A DNA stretch of 6,887 bases from Gammaproteobacteria bacterium (GTDB taxonomy: Bacteria; Pseudomonadota; Gammaproteobacteria; Arenicellales; Arenicellaceae): positions 1 to 6,887 of the forward strand of contig JAUHZM010000163.1 of the NCBI GenBank assembly GCA_030426005.1, given 5' to 3'. Below, one piece after another: positions 1 to 5,322 of this stretch (position 1 is its first letter; the number at the start of each line of letters is the position of its first letter). The notes beneath the pieces were generated by a model. The model was not told the DNA's origin. It searched no databases and saw only the letters and a program-made list of their open reading frames with translations. Made by a program: the position numbers and the translations under genes.

Positions 1-678
1 CTCGGGCGTGAAGACAACGCCGTCCGGGTGTTCGGCGTAGTCGCGGGCGAGTTCCTCGGCGTACTTTTGCCGCATCTCAACTGAATTACGAAACAAATGA
101 TGAATCTCTTTGGAGATGCTCAATAGTGCGTAATTCATGAAAATCAGGAAAGAGCTTAGTACATAGACCTTCCACACACCCTGACCCTCCGAGGGCGGAA
201 AAGCCGACCACATCAACGCCAAGGATGAGAGTACGAGCGTGACATATGGTGCGGTGGCTTTCATAAACCCAGCGTTGGTGATCACCACGCCAATCACCAA
301 ATAACCCATAACCAAAGTGACTAGCACCGCGTCCACCACGCTCATATTGGGGAAGAAAATGAGTGATAAACACAACACAATGGCGTTGCCAAAGCTCAAC
401 CAGTAAATAAAGCGCAGTCGTTGCGCTTCGTTAAAACGCTCTTGGCGGAGCACATAGCGGATACACCAGGCACGGCCAAACAGCGCCAGAATTGACAAGG
501 TCAGCCAGGCCAGTACCCAGCGTGGTGACGAGTCGCCAATAGCAGCAGTCGCAATGACGATCAGGCCGATAAAGACCGGCAACGGATTGCGGCGTAAATT
601 ATTGCGCGACAACACCAGAAACTCCTGCTCCAGGCTGCGCGGCATTGTTTGCTTGTTGCGAAGCGAAGATTCGCTCAT
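1..678 (-). CDS. Six-helix membrane protein, probable sensor N-terminus (partial)
   Basis: This open frame of 226 codons runs off the left edge, so only the N-terminal part is visible. After a short polar, basic N-terminus (residues 1-34) there are about six hydrophobic segments at residues 35-48, 54-71, 88-109, 113-133, 145-160 and 169-188. A charged helical stretch, likely coiled coil, follows from about residue 189 to 217 (SKEIHHLFRNSVEMRQKYAEEL). This plan of a multi-helix membrane module ending in a helical linker is typical of membrane sensors such as hybrid histidine kinases, diguanylate cyclases or adenylate cyclases. The output domain lies outside the window, so the class cannot be fixed. 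The ATG at 678 is preferred over the in-frame ATG at 687 because an AAAAAGG sequence sits at a normal distance from 678 but touches the 687 codon. The gene follows hexR on the same strand after 229 bp and probably has its own promoter. No protein family is recognised with certainty. Confidence 0.75.
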   Translation of the reverse strand, partial: MSESSLRNKQTMPRSLEQEFLVLSRNNLRRNPLPVFIGLIVIATAAIGDSSPRWVLAWLTLSILALFGRAWCIRYVLRQERFNEAQRLRFIYWLSFGNAIVLCLSLIFFPNMSVVDAVLVTLVMGYLVIGVVITNAGFMKATAPYVTLVLSSLALMWSAFPPSEGQGVWKVYVLSSFLIFMNYALLSISKEIHHLFRNSVEMRQKYAEELARDYAEHPDGVVFTPE

Positions 679-738
679 CGTATCCATCCTTTTTAATTTG
701 TTCTGGTTACGATTGTGCATCACCACCTAGCGCAATAC

Positions 739-764
739 CACTAAACCAAAGTTATAGTTTAGTG
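739..764. promoter_or_regulatory. Perfect 8-bp inverted repeat upstream of membrane-sensor gene
   Basis: The arms CACTAAAC (739-746) and GTTTAGTG (757-764) are exact reverse complements separated by 10 bases. The site lies 61 bases upstream of the start codon at 678. On the minus strand the spacer contains TATAAC, a possible -10 element. The size and symmetry suggest a dimeric transcription-factor operator overlapping a promoter. I do not recognise the motif as that of a known regulator, and it is unlike the HexR sites further along. A weak RNA hairpin is possible, but there is no U-run, so it is not a hexR terminator. Confidence 0.45.
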
Positions 765-907
765 CGTATTCTGTATCTCAGTGGCGGATAACCGCTTGAT
801 ATTATGAGAACTTCTGCTAGTGGTCGGTGCTTAGAGTGCTTGCGGCTGAGGCTGGCAGTGCGTTTAAGCGGAGTCCATCCATGGTTGTAATCTGCGTAAT
901 TACGTGA

Positions 908-1768
908 TTATTGAGTCCGGTCCGTGCGCGTAGCAGCCAGGTTCTTTTTGATGGCTTTGATGTTCTTCTCAACCCGGTCACCCAGCTTGAGGGCAACGGT
1001 GGTTGCCAGCATATCGATGACTGCCAAATGTATGATGCGGGAAGTCATGGGTGTGAAAAGGTCGGTGTCTTCTGCGGTCACGGCGTTGAGCACATACTTA
1101 CATTGTCCGGCCAGAATCGACGATTGAGAGGTGATGCCGATGACCGTCGCGCCACCTTTTCGAGCTAGTTCCGCATTGATGATCATGGCATCGGTACGCC
1201 CGGTGTACGAAATGAACACAGCGACATCGTCGCTGTCCATCATCGAGCAAGCCATTCGTTGGTTGATGTAATCAGTGTGCGCAATCACGGGCATGCCGAA
1301 GCGAAAGAACTTGTGTTGCGCGTCGAGTGCCACTGAGCTGGATGCGCCCATGCCAAAGAAGTGCACACTTTTGCATTTGGCAATGGCGCTGGCAGCTGCA
1401 TCCAAAACATCGGGATTAATGGTGTTAGCGAGTGATTGAATACTGCCTTGAATCGACGTCATGATCTTTTTGATCACCATCGAGCTGTCATCGTCGCGAC
1501 TTAGGTTTTCGACGAAAAGCTGCCCATTTGAGGATATCTCTTGTGCCAGACGCAGCTTGAAGTCGGGGTAACCATCGCAGCCGAGTTTATGGCAAAAACG
1601 ATTAACTGTCGGTTCGCTGACTTCAGCAGCCGACGCGAGCGATGCGATGGATTGATGAATTACCGACGCGGGATCAGCCTGAACAATCACAGCTAGTTTA
1701 CGGTCAGACTTACTTAAACGAACCGTGTCGCTGTTCATCAGCTGAAGTAATGATGTTTGTGCTTGCAT
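908..1768 (-). CDS. hexR: HexR, RpiR-family regulator of central sugar catabolism
   Basis: The product has 286 residues, close to the roughly 285-290 usual for HexR. Residues 1-77 form the RpiR-type helix-turn-helix domain, with recognition segment VSEPTVNRFCHKLG (50-63) and the following GYPDFKLRLAQ (66-76), both highly characteristic of HexR. A sugar-isomerase (SIS) domain occupies about residues 120-265, with FFGMGASSSVALDAQHKFFRF (137-157) and ISYTGRTD (186-193). Serines 143 and 187 seem to match the two effector-binding serines reported for Pseudomonas HexR. In that family the effector is 2-keto-3-deoxy-6-phosphogluconate (KDPG), which releases HexR from DNA. The ATG at 1768 is chosen because AGGGGGAAGAGC directly precedes it. 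An ATG at 1795 would add nine residues (MSHCERGKS), lacks a clear ribosome site and reads into the operator region. The gene is divergent from gap, and an operator at its own promoter implies autoregulation. Confidence 0.95.
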   Translation of the reverse strand: MQAQTSLLQLMNSDTVRLSKSDRKLAVIVQADPASVIHQSIASLASAAEVSEPTVNRFCHKLGCDGYPDFKLRLAQEISSNGQLFVENLSRDDDSSMVIKKIMTSIQGSIQSLANTINPDVLDAAASAIAKCKSVHFFGMGASSSVALDAQHKFFRFGMPVIAHTDYINQRMACSMMDSDDVAVFISYTGRTDAMIINAELARKGGATVIGITSQSSILAGQCKYVLNAVTAEDTDLFTPMTSRIIHLAVIDMLATTVALKLGDRVEKNIKAIKKNLAATRTDRTQ

Positions 1769-1773
1769 GCTCT

Positions 1774-1781
1774 TCCCCCTC
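1774..1781 (-). promoter_or_regulatory. hexR ribosome binding site
   Basis: On the minus strand the purine run GAGGGGGA lies five to six bases before the ATG at 1768. It decides the start: the in-frame ATG at 1795 has no comparable sequence upstream. Confidence 0.65.
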
Positions 1782-1807
1782 TCACAGTGTGACATGCGGC
1801 CGCATTT

Positions 1808-1824
1808 TTGTAATTAACTTACAA
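1808..1824. promoter_or_regulatory. HexR operator O1 (hexR-proximal)
   Basis: The 17-bp sequence TTGTAATTAACTTACAA has perfect 6-bp arms, TTGTAA and TTACAA, around a 5-bp centre. This matches the HexR palindrome known from gammaproteobacteria (TTGTAATTNAATTACAA-like). It overlaps the end of the candidate hexR -10 element and the predicted transcription start, a position expected to repress hexR itself. Confidence 0.85.
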
Positions 1825-1852
1825 TAATAGCCGAATATCCTCTAATTATCAG
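1824..1852 (-). promoter_or_regulatory. Candidate sigma-70 promoter of hexR
   Basis: On the minus strand a -35-like CTGATA (1852-1847) is separated by 17 bases from TATTAT (1829-1824), a five-of-six match to the -10 consensus. Transcription would start near 1816, inside operator O1, leaving a 5' leader of about 50 nt. The match and the operator position support each other, but no start site is measured. Confidence 0.55.
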
Positions 1853-1913
1853 GCAAATTTGAAAGTTGAGCGATTTCGAGTGAGCTCTGAGGTGAGATCA
1901 AGCAACCGATTCA

Positions 1914-1930
1914 ATGTAGTTAGATTACAA
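1914..1930. promoter_or_regulatory. HexR-like operator O2 (weaker, middle)
   Basis: ATGTAGTTAGATTACAA matches O1 at 13 of 17 positions and keeps the key TGTA and TTACA half-sites in the same spacing. It starts 106 bp from O1 and 41 bp before O3. It is less symmetric than the other two and may be a lower-affinity or auxiliary site. Confidence 0.5.
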
Positions 1931-1954
1931 AAAAGCGGTTTTTGAACTAATAAA

Positions 1955-1971
1955 TTGTAATTAACTTACAG
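1955..1971. promoter_or_regulatory. HexR operator O3 (gap-proximal)
   Basis: TTGTAATTAACTTACAG is identical to O1 except for the last base and lies in the same orientation. It covers the candidate -35 element of the gap promoter, so bound HexR would be expected to block gap transcription until KDPG accumulates. Confidence 0.85.
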
Positions 1972-1984
1972 TCTGTGCTAATCT
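1955..1984 (+). promoter_or_regulatory. Candidate promoter of gap
   Basis: TTGTAA (1955-1960) as -35 and TAATCT (1979-1984) as -10 are separated by 18 bases, with TGC directly before the -10 giving an extended -10 form. The -35 lies within HexR operator O3. Transcription would begin near 1991, giving a gap leader of about 120 nt. Confidence 0.5.
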
Positions 1985-1997
1985 TTTGTTCATAGCG

Positions 1998-2074
1998 TGG
2001 TGATGAGTTCACCGAAACGCACAACTTTAACTCGGTATTTGTTGAGCAGGACGCAGATTCGAGCGCATTGCGTC
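1998..2074 (+). promoter_or_regulatory. Structured 5' leader of gap mRNA
   Basis: Two small hairpins can be read in the predicted leader. GGTGA (1999-2003) pairs with TCACC (2009-2013) around a 5-base loop. GACGCA (2050-2055) pairs with TGCGTC (2069-2074) around a 13-base loop, with a GTT/AAC extension possible. No known riboswitch class is recognised. The pairings are short and may have no function, but the leader is long for a simple promoter-to-gene spacing. Confidence 0.3.
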
Positions 2075-2109
2075 AACAAAACCACACGCACTTAAGAGCA
2101 GGTATCAGG

Positions 2110-3141
2110 ATGTATAAAATTGCGATTAATGGGTTTGGCCGTATTGGACGAAACGTGCTGCGCGCGATGTACGAGTATCGCAAGCACGACCAAATTCAGG
2201 TGGTTGCTATTAATGACTTGGGTGAGGCGGCCATCAATGCCCACTTACTGAAGTACGACACGGTACACGGTGAATTCGCGCCGAGTGTGAGTGTCGACGG
2301 TGACAACCTGGTTGTTGCTGGCGATAAAATTCGCGTGTTAGCAGAACGTAATCCTGCGGACCTACCTTGGGCGGAATTGGGTGTCGATCTGGTGCTGGAA
2401 TGTACTGGTTTGTTTACTACCCGTGAAGGTGCCAGTGCGCATCTCGAAGCCGGTGCCAAAAAAGTATTGGTCTCGGCACCAGGTAAAAACATGGACGCCA
2501 CCGTTGTCTACGGCGTAAATGATGATGTGCTGACGCCAGCACACCGCATCGTGTCCAATGCTTCGTGTACGACTAACTGTCTGGCACCGATTGCAAAGGC
2601 ATTGCATGAATCGTTGGGTATTGAAAAAGGTTTGGCCAATACGGTGCATTCCTACACCAATGATCAGCGTTTGAATGACGTGTACCACACTGATTTGCGA
2701 CGCGCTCGTGCTGCCGCGCACTCAATGATTCCGAGTAAAACCGGTGCCGCTGCGGCGATTGGTCTGGTCGTCCCTGACTTGGATGGTAAGTTGGACGGTT
2801 TGTCGGTTCGCGTACCAACATTGAACGTGAGCTTGTTGGATCTGACCGTGACGGTGTCTCGTGAGACGACGGTTGAAGAAGTGAATGAAATCTTAGCGAA
2901 AGCGGTTGAGACCACCAAAGAAGACGTGTTCAAAACCAACGAACTGCCGTTGGTTTCAAGCGACTTCAACCACAACCCAGCGTCTAGCATCGCTGATGTT
3001 ACTCAGACTCGTGTGTTTGGTGACATGGTGAAGATATTGGCCTGGTATGACAACGAATGGGGTTTTTCAAACCGCATGATCGATACTGCTAACCGTATGT
3101 TGGAGTTAGGTGTCGATTTGGAGCTGTCCAAAGCCAGCTAA
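2110..3141 (+). CDS. gap: Glyceraldehyde-3-phosphate dehydrogenase, class I
   Basis: This cytoplasmic enzyme oxidises and phosphorylates glyceraldehyde 3-phosphate to 1,3-bisphosphoglycerate using NAD(P). The 343-residue product has normal length. The Rossmann motif INGFGRIGR lies at residues 6-14, with Asp36 at the end of the second strand, where it normally favours NAD. The catalytic motif is SCTTNC (152-157), with nucleophile Cys153 and His180 in TVHSYTND. The C-terminal WYDNEWGFSNRM is intact. The start at ATG 2110 is chosen because the fold begins directly with MYKIAINGFGRIGR and AGCAGG lies about seven bases upstream. A TTG 42 bases earlier is in frame but sits inside a leader hairpin. 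The HYTND/VYHTD and INDLG-AINAHLLKYD features resemble the HexR-controlled Gap of Pseudomonas more than E. coli GapA. Residues 191-192 are Val-Tyr where strictly NAD-dependent enzymes have Leu-Pro. Erythrose-4-phosphate dehydrogenase is a less likely alternative. It is divergent from hexR and probably HexR-repressed. Confidence 0.95.
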   Translation: MYKIAINGFGRIGRNVLRAMYEYRKHDQIQVVAINDLGEAAINAHLLKYDTVHGEFAPSVSVDGDNLVVAGDKIRVLAERNPADLPWAELGVDLVLECTGLFTTREGASAHLEAGAKKVLVSAPGKNMDATVVYGVNDDVLTPAHRIVSNASCTTNCLAPIAKALHESLGIEKGLANTVHSYTNDQRLNDVYHTDLRRARAAAHSMIPSKTGAAAAIGLVVPDLDGKLDGLSVRVPTLNVSLLDLTVTVSRETTVEEVNEILAKAVETTKEDVFKTNELPLVSSDFNHNPASSIADVTQTRVFGDMVKILAWYDNEWGFSNRMIDTANRMLELGVDLELSKAS

Positions 3142-3317
3142 CAAACAATGCGGTGATACACAGGTCGCCGCGAACTCCGCAGAGCGATTTGAGGCTCGGT
3201 ACGGAGACAACTTGTAAGAGAAGATAACTGTTTAGTCAGTTGAACGATTTCGTGGAATGGACGTGTTGTTAGCAAGGATGCTGTTTTCTCTTCCTTAATT
3301 TTCCAGTTCAGTTTGCC

Positions 3318-3356
3318 CGCGCCTACTAAAGCGCGCGTACAACGGCATATTTTTTT
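3318..3356 (+). terminator. Weak candidate terminator downstream of gap
   Basis: CGCGC (3318-3322) can pair with GCGCG (3331-3335) around an 8-base loop, and a run of seven T follows at 3350-3356. The 14-base gap between stem and T-run is atypical, and the site is 177 bases past the gap stop. It could be a degraded or Rho-assisted end. Confidence 0.25.
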
Positions 3357-3408
3357 GCAACTCTTTTCTGACGGGATAGCAAAAGCGATTGGTTTACGCC
3401 TGTATTAT

Positions 3409-3436
3409 GATGCCTCCGATTCCCTCCATCGGCATC
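3409..3436 (-). other. Bulged hairpin at the 3' end of the alpha-glucosidase transcript
   Basis: CCGAT (3416-3420) pairs with ATCGG (3428-3432), and GATG (3409-3412) pairs with CATC (3433-3436), leaving a 3-base bulge. The structure begins 16 bases after the minus-strand stop codon. No U-run follows on either strand, so it is not a standard intrinsic terminator. It may protect the 3' end or be chance. Confidence 0.3.
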
Positions 3437-3452
3437 AAAAAGTAACGGTCAG

Positions 3453-5123
3453 TTAGACACAAAGCGCAAAGCCATAGGGGCCTAAGGCGAGATTTCCATC
3501 ATCGTTACGTTCGGCTGCGTTACTGAGCGCAATTTTGTCGACCGCAGGTGCCTGCCAGGTGGCTGGTGAGTCGCTTAAATTAAAACAGGCATGGATCTGC
3601 GTGTTTTGATCACTGCGTGTAAAGATAAGAAGTTGATCCGTGCTCGCATGGGTGTCCAGCTTAATGTCGCCGCTGACTAAGGCGGGCATGCTGCGTCGCC
3701 AGCGGAGGAAGTCTTTATAGAAATTCAGCACAGACTCTGGGTCTTGTTGTTGTTTGCGGACATTGTTGAGACGATGGGCAGCATCGACTGGCAGCCATGG
3801 TTTAGCTTTCGAGAACCCAGCATTGGGTGTGCTAGAGTCCCAGGCCATAGGTGTTCTGCAACCATCGCGGCCTTTAAATTCTGGCCAGAATTCAATGCCG
3901 AAAGGGTCTTGCAAATCTTCGCGTGCGATCTCAGCTTCAGTGAAGCCCAGTTCCTCACCCTGATAGACGCACAATGTGCCGCGCAAGCTGGCAGCCAGTG
4001 CGAGGGCCATTTTGGCGAAGTCTGTATTGTGTTTGCCGGATCCCCATCGTGAAACGACGCGTGTGACATCGTGGTTACTTACCGCCCAACAAGGCCACCC
4101 TTCACCAATGACATCTTCGAGTGCGCCAACGGTGTGCATGAAATGGTGTGGAGAAAACTCATCTGCGAGAAGTTCGAAGTTGTACCCCATATGCAGACGT
4201 GTTTTACCCTGGGTATATTCAGCCAGCGTTTTCAACGAGTCTTCAGAGTTGATCTCACCCAGGGTAACCGTGCCCGGATAACGATCCAGTAGCGCACGCA
4301 CGTCCTCTAGAAACGCCAGGTTTTCTGTCTGCGTGTTATCGTAAAGGTGATACTGCGCCGCGTAAGGGTTGTCGGGCGAAAATCCGCGGCCGGTGCGTTT
4401 TTCAACCGGTTTAAATGGATTGTCGCGTAGCGATTGATCGTGGTAGCAGAAGTTAATTGCGTCGAGTCGAAAGCCGTCGACACCGCGTTTTAACCAAAAC
4501 TCCAATTCCTGCAATATTTGTTGCCGCAGAGCATCGCTGTGAAAGTTTAAGTCCGGCTGAGACTTTAAAAAATTATGCAGATAATACTGTTGGCGGCCCT
4601 CATGCCATTCCCAGGCGGAGCCACCAAAAATTGAAATCCAGTTGTTCGGTGCGGAACCGTCTGCGTTGGCATCTGCCCAAACATACCAGTCGGCTTTGGG
4701 GTTCGTTTTCGAGCTACTGCTTTCTTGAAACCAGGCATGTTGATCCGAAGTGTGGCTGAGCACCTGGTCTATAACGATCTTGAGTCCACGTTGTTTAGCT
4801 TTAGCGATTAGCTCATCAAAATCAGCAAGGCTACCGAAAATCGGGTCGACATCTCGATAGTCACTGATGTCATAACCAAAGTCCTTCATCGGCGACTTGA
4901 AGAATGGTGACACCCAAAGTGCATCAACACCGAGCTCAGCAATATAGTCGAGCTTTTGGATGATGCCCTGAATGTCGCCAATGCCGTCACCGTTGGTGTC
5001 GCAAAAACTGCGCGGGTACACCTGATAGATGACAGCGCCACGCCACCATTCCAGCTGCGCTTGCGTCGCGTTAGATTCAGTTATGGCCAGGTTGTTGCCT
5101 GACTTTAAAGATACATTTTTCAC
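3453..5123 (-). CDS. GH13 alpha-glucosidase (oligosaccharide-hydrolysing, cytoplasmic)
   Basis: The enzyme should release glucose from the non-reducing end of short alpha-glucosides such as maltose and maltodextrins. The 556-residue product carries the full GH13 (alpha-amylase superfamily) barrel. WWRGAVIYQVYPRSF (26-40) and GDGIGDIQGI (45-54) open the barrel. The catalytic residues are the nucleophile Asp221 in DGFRLDAINF, acid/base Glu290 in LGEIN, and the stabilising Asp352 in SNHD. A C-terminal beta domain covers about residues 470-556. IFGGSAW, QYYLHNFL and EFKGRDGCRTPMAW resemble Halomonas-type alpha-glucosidases of subfamily GH13_23. There is no signal peptide. The start is GTG at 5123: an in-frame TAA lies just upstream, no in-frame ATG occurs before the barrel, and no clear Shine-Dalgarno sequence precedes it. 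The 25 residues before WWRG are unusually long and polar, so the true start is uncertain. It is divergent from the secreted GH13 gene, fitting a starch-use locus. Confidence 0.9.
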   Translation of the reverse strand: MKNVSLKSGNNLAITESNATQAQLEWWRGAVIYQVYPRSFCDTNGDGIGDIQGIIQKLDYIAELGVDALWVSPFFKSPMKDFGYDISDYRDVDPIFGSLADFDELIAKAKQRGLKIVIDQVLSHTSDQHAWFQESSSSKTNPKADWYVWADANADGSAPNNWISIFGGSAWEWHEGRQQYYLHNFLKSQPDLNFHSDALRQQILQELEFWLKRGVDGFRLDAINFCYHDQSLRDNPFKPVEKRTGRGFSPDNPYAAQYHLYDNTQTENLAFLEDVRALLDRYPGTVTLGEINSEDSLKTLAEYTQGKTRLHMGYNFELLADEFSPHHFMHTVGALEDVIGEGWPCWAVSNHDVTRVVSRWGSGKHNTDFAKMALALAASLRGTLCVYQGEELGFTEAEIAREDLQDPFGIEFWPEFKGRDGCRTPMAWDSSTPNAGFSKAKPWLPVDAAHRLNNVRKQQQDPESVLNFYKDFLRWRRSMPALVSGDIKLDTHASTDQLLIFTRSDQNTQIHACFNLSDSPATWQAPAVDKIALSNAAERNDDGNLALGPYGFALCV

Positions 5124-5170
5124 AACAATTTATAGTTCTTTTGTTTGCTGACTCGCGGCTTTTTGAGGTT

Positions 5171-5187
5171 TGGCAGCGTGAATGCCA
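5171..5187. promoter_or_regulatory. TGGCA-N7-TGCCA inverted repeat upstream of alpha-glucosidase
   Basis: The perfect 5-bp arms TGGCA (5171-5175) and TGCCA (5183-5187) flank seven bases, 48 bp before the GTG start of the minus-strand glucosidase gene. The 17-bp size fits a dimeric repressor or activator site. The factor is not recognised. Confidence 0.35.
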
Positions 5188-5202
5188 GCCAACACTCTCT
5201 AA

Positions 5203-5214
5203 ACGCGAGCGCGT
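5203..5214. repeat. ACGCG-AG-CGCGT near-palindrome
   Basis: ACGCG and CGCGT are exact reverse complements around a 2-base centre, 16 bases after the TGGCA/TGCCA repeat. It may be a protein site. It could also be chance in a GC-rich patch. Confidence 0.25.
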
Positions 5215-5244
5215 CTCCACCTTATGCGCTCCATAGTAGTGCGA

Positions 5245-5265
5245 TATCTCGTTTATGGGGAGATA
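5245..5265. promoter_or_regulatory. TATCTC-N9-GAGATA inverted repeat
   Basis: Perfect 6-bp arms lie at 5245-5250 and 5260-5265, ending ten bases before the 17-bp direct repeat. Its place midway between the divergent GH13 genes suits a shared operator. The motif is not recognised. Confidence 0.35.
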
Positions 5266-5274
5266 CTAAGGCTT

Positions 5275-5322
5275 TGAATACGTATGTAACGCGGGTAGCT
5301 TGATATGAATACGTATGTAACG
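5275..5322 (+). repeat. 17-bp direct repeat pair TGAATACGTATGTAACG
   Basis: The sequence TGAATACGTATGTAACG occurs exactly at 5275-5291 and again at 5306-5322, a 31-bp period (about three helical turns). GGCTTTG also occurs on both outer sides, at 5270-5276 and 5322-5328. Each unit contains the palindrome TACGTA. Tandem identical sites on one face of the helix suggest binding of an activator with direct-repeat symmetry. A local duplication is the alternative. Confidence 0.7.

Larger units (their letters stand above)
3142..3452. other. Gene-free stretch between convergent gap and alpha-glucosidase genes
   Basis: No convincing coding frame is visible in these 311 bases. They separate two convergent genes, so one terminator per direction is expected. 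I see only weak candidates: a GC-rich hairpin followed at a distance by a T-run on the plus strand (3318-3356), and a bulged hairpin close to the alpha-glucosidase stop (3409-3436). A small AACTG/CAGTT hairpin also occurs near 3226-3241. Confidence 0.6.

Noticed and set aside
885..904. HexR-like site TTGTAA followed by CGTAATTACG near the end of hexR
   Set aside because: Only one half-site matches and no TTACA arm stands at the right distance. The CGTAATTACG palindrome is not the HexR motif and lacks a U-run for a terminator.
1782..1792. TCACAGTGTGA read as a CRP site
   Set aside because: CRP sites have TGTGA first and TCACA second with a 6-base centre. Here the order is reversed with a 1-base centre.
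2068..2109. Upstream extension of Gap from a TTG codon at 2068
   Set aside because: The extra 14 residues precede the standard GAPDH N-terminus, the TTG lies in a leader stem, and the ATG at 2110 has its own ribosome site.
3209..3225. TTGTAA half-site downstream of gap
   Set aside because: The second arm (TTACA) is missing, so it is not a credible HexR operator.
4457..4759. 100-codon plus-strand frame opposite the alpha-glucosidase
   Set aside because: Lies wholly antisense to a strong GH13 gene and encodes a low-quality sequence with no motif. It is a shadow of the real frame.
5256..5265. GGGGAGATA as a MalT box near the starch genes
   Set aside because: Single partial match without the tandem arrangement that MalT needs. 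The same bases are better explained by the TATCTC/GAGATA dyad.
5275..5322. Direct repeats as a CRISPR remnant
   Set aside because: Only two 17-bp copies with a 14-base spacer, no dyad of CRISPR type beyond TACGTA, and no cas gene in the window.
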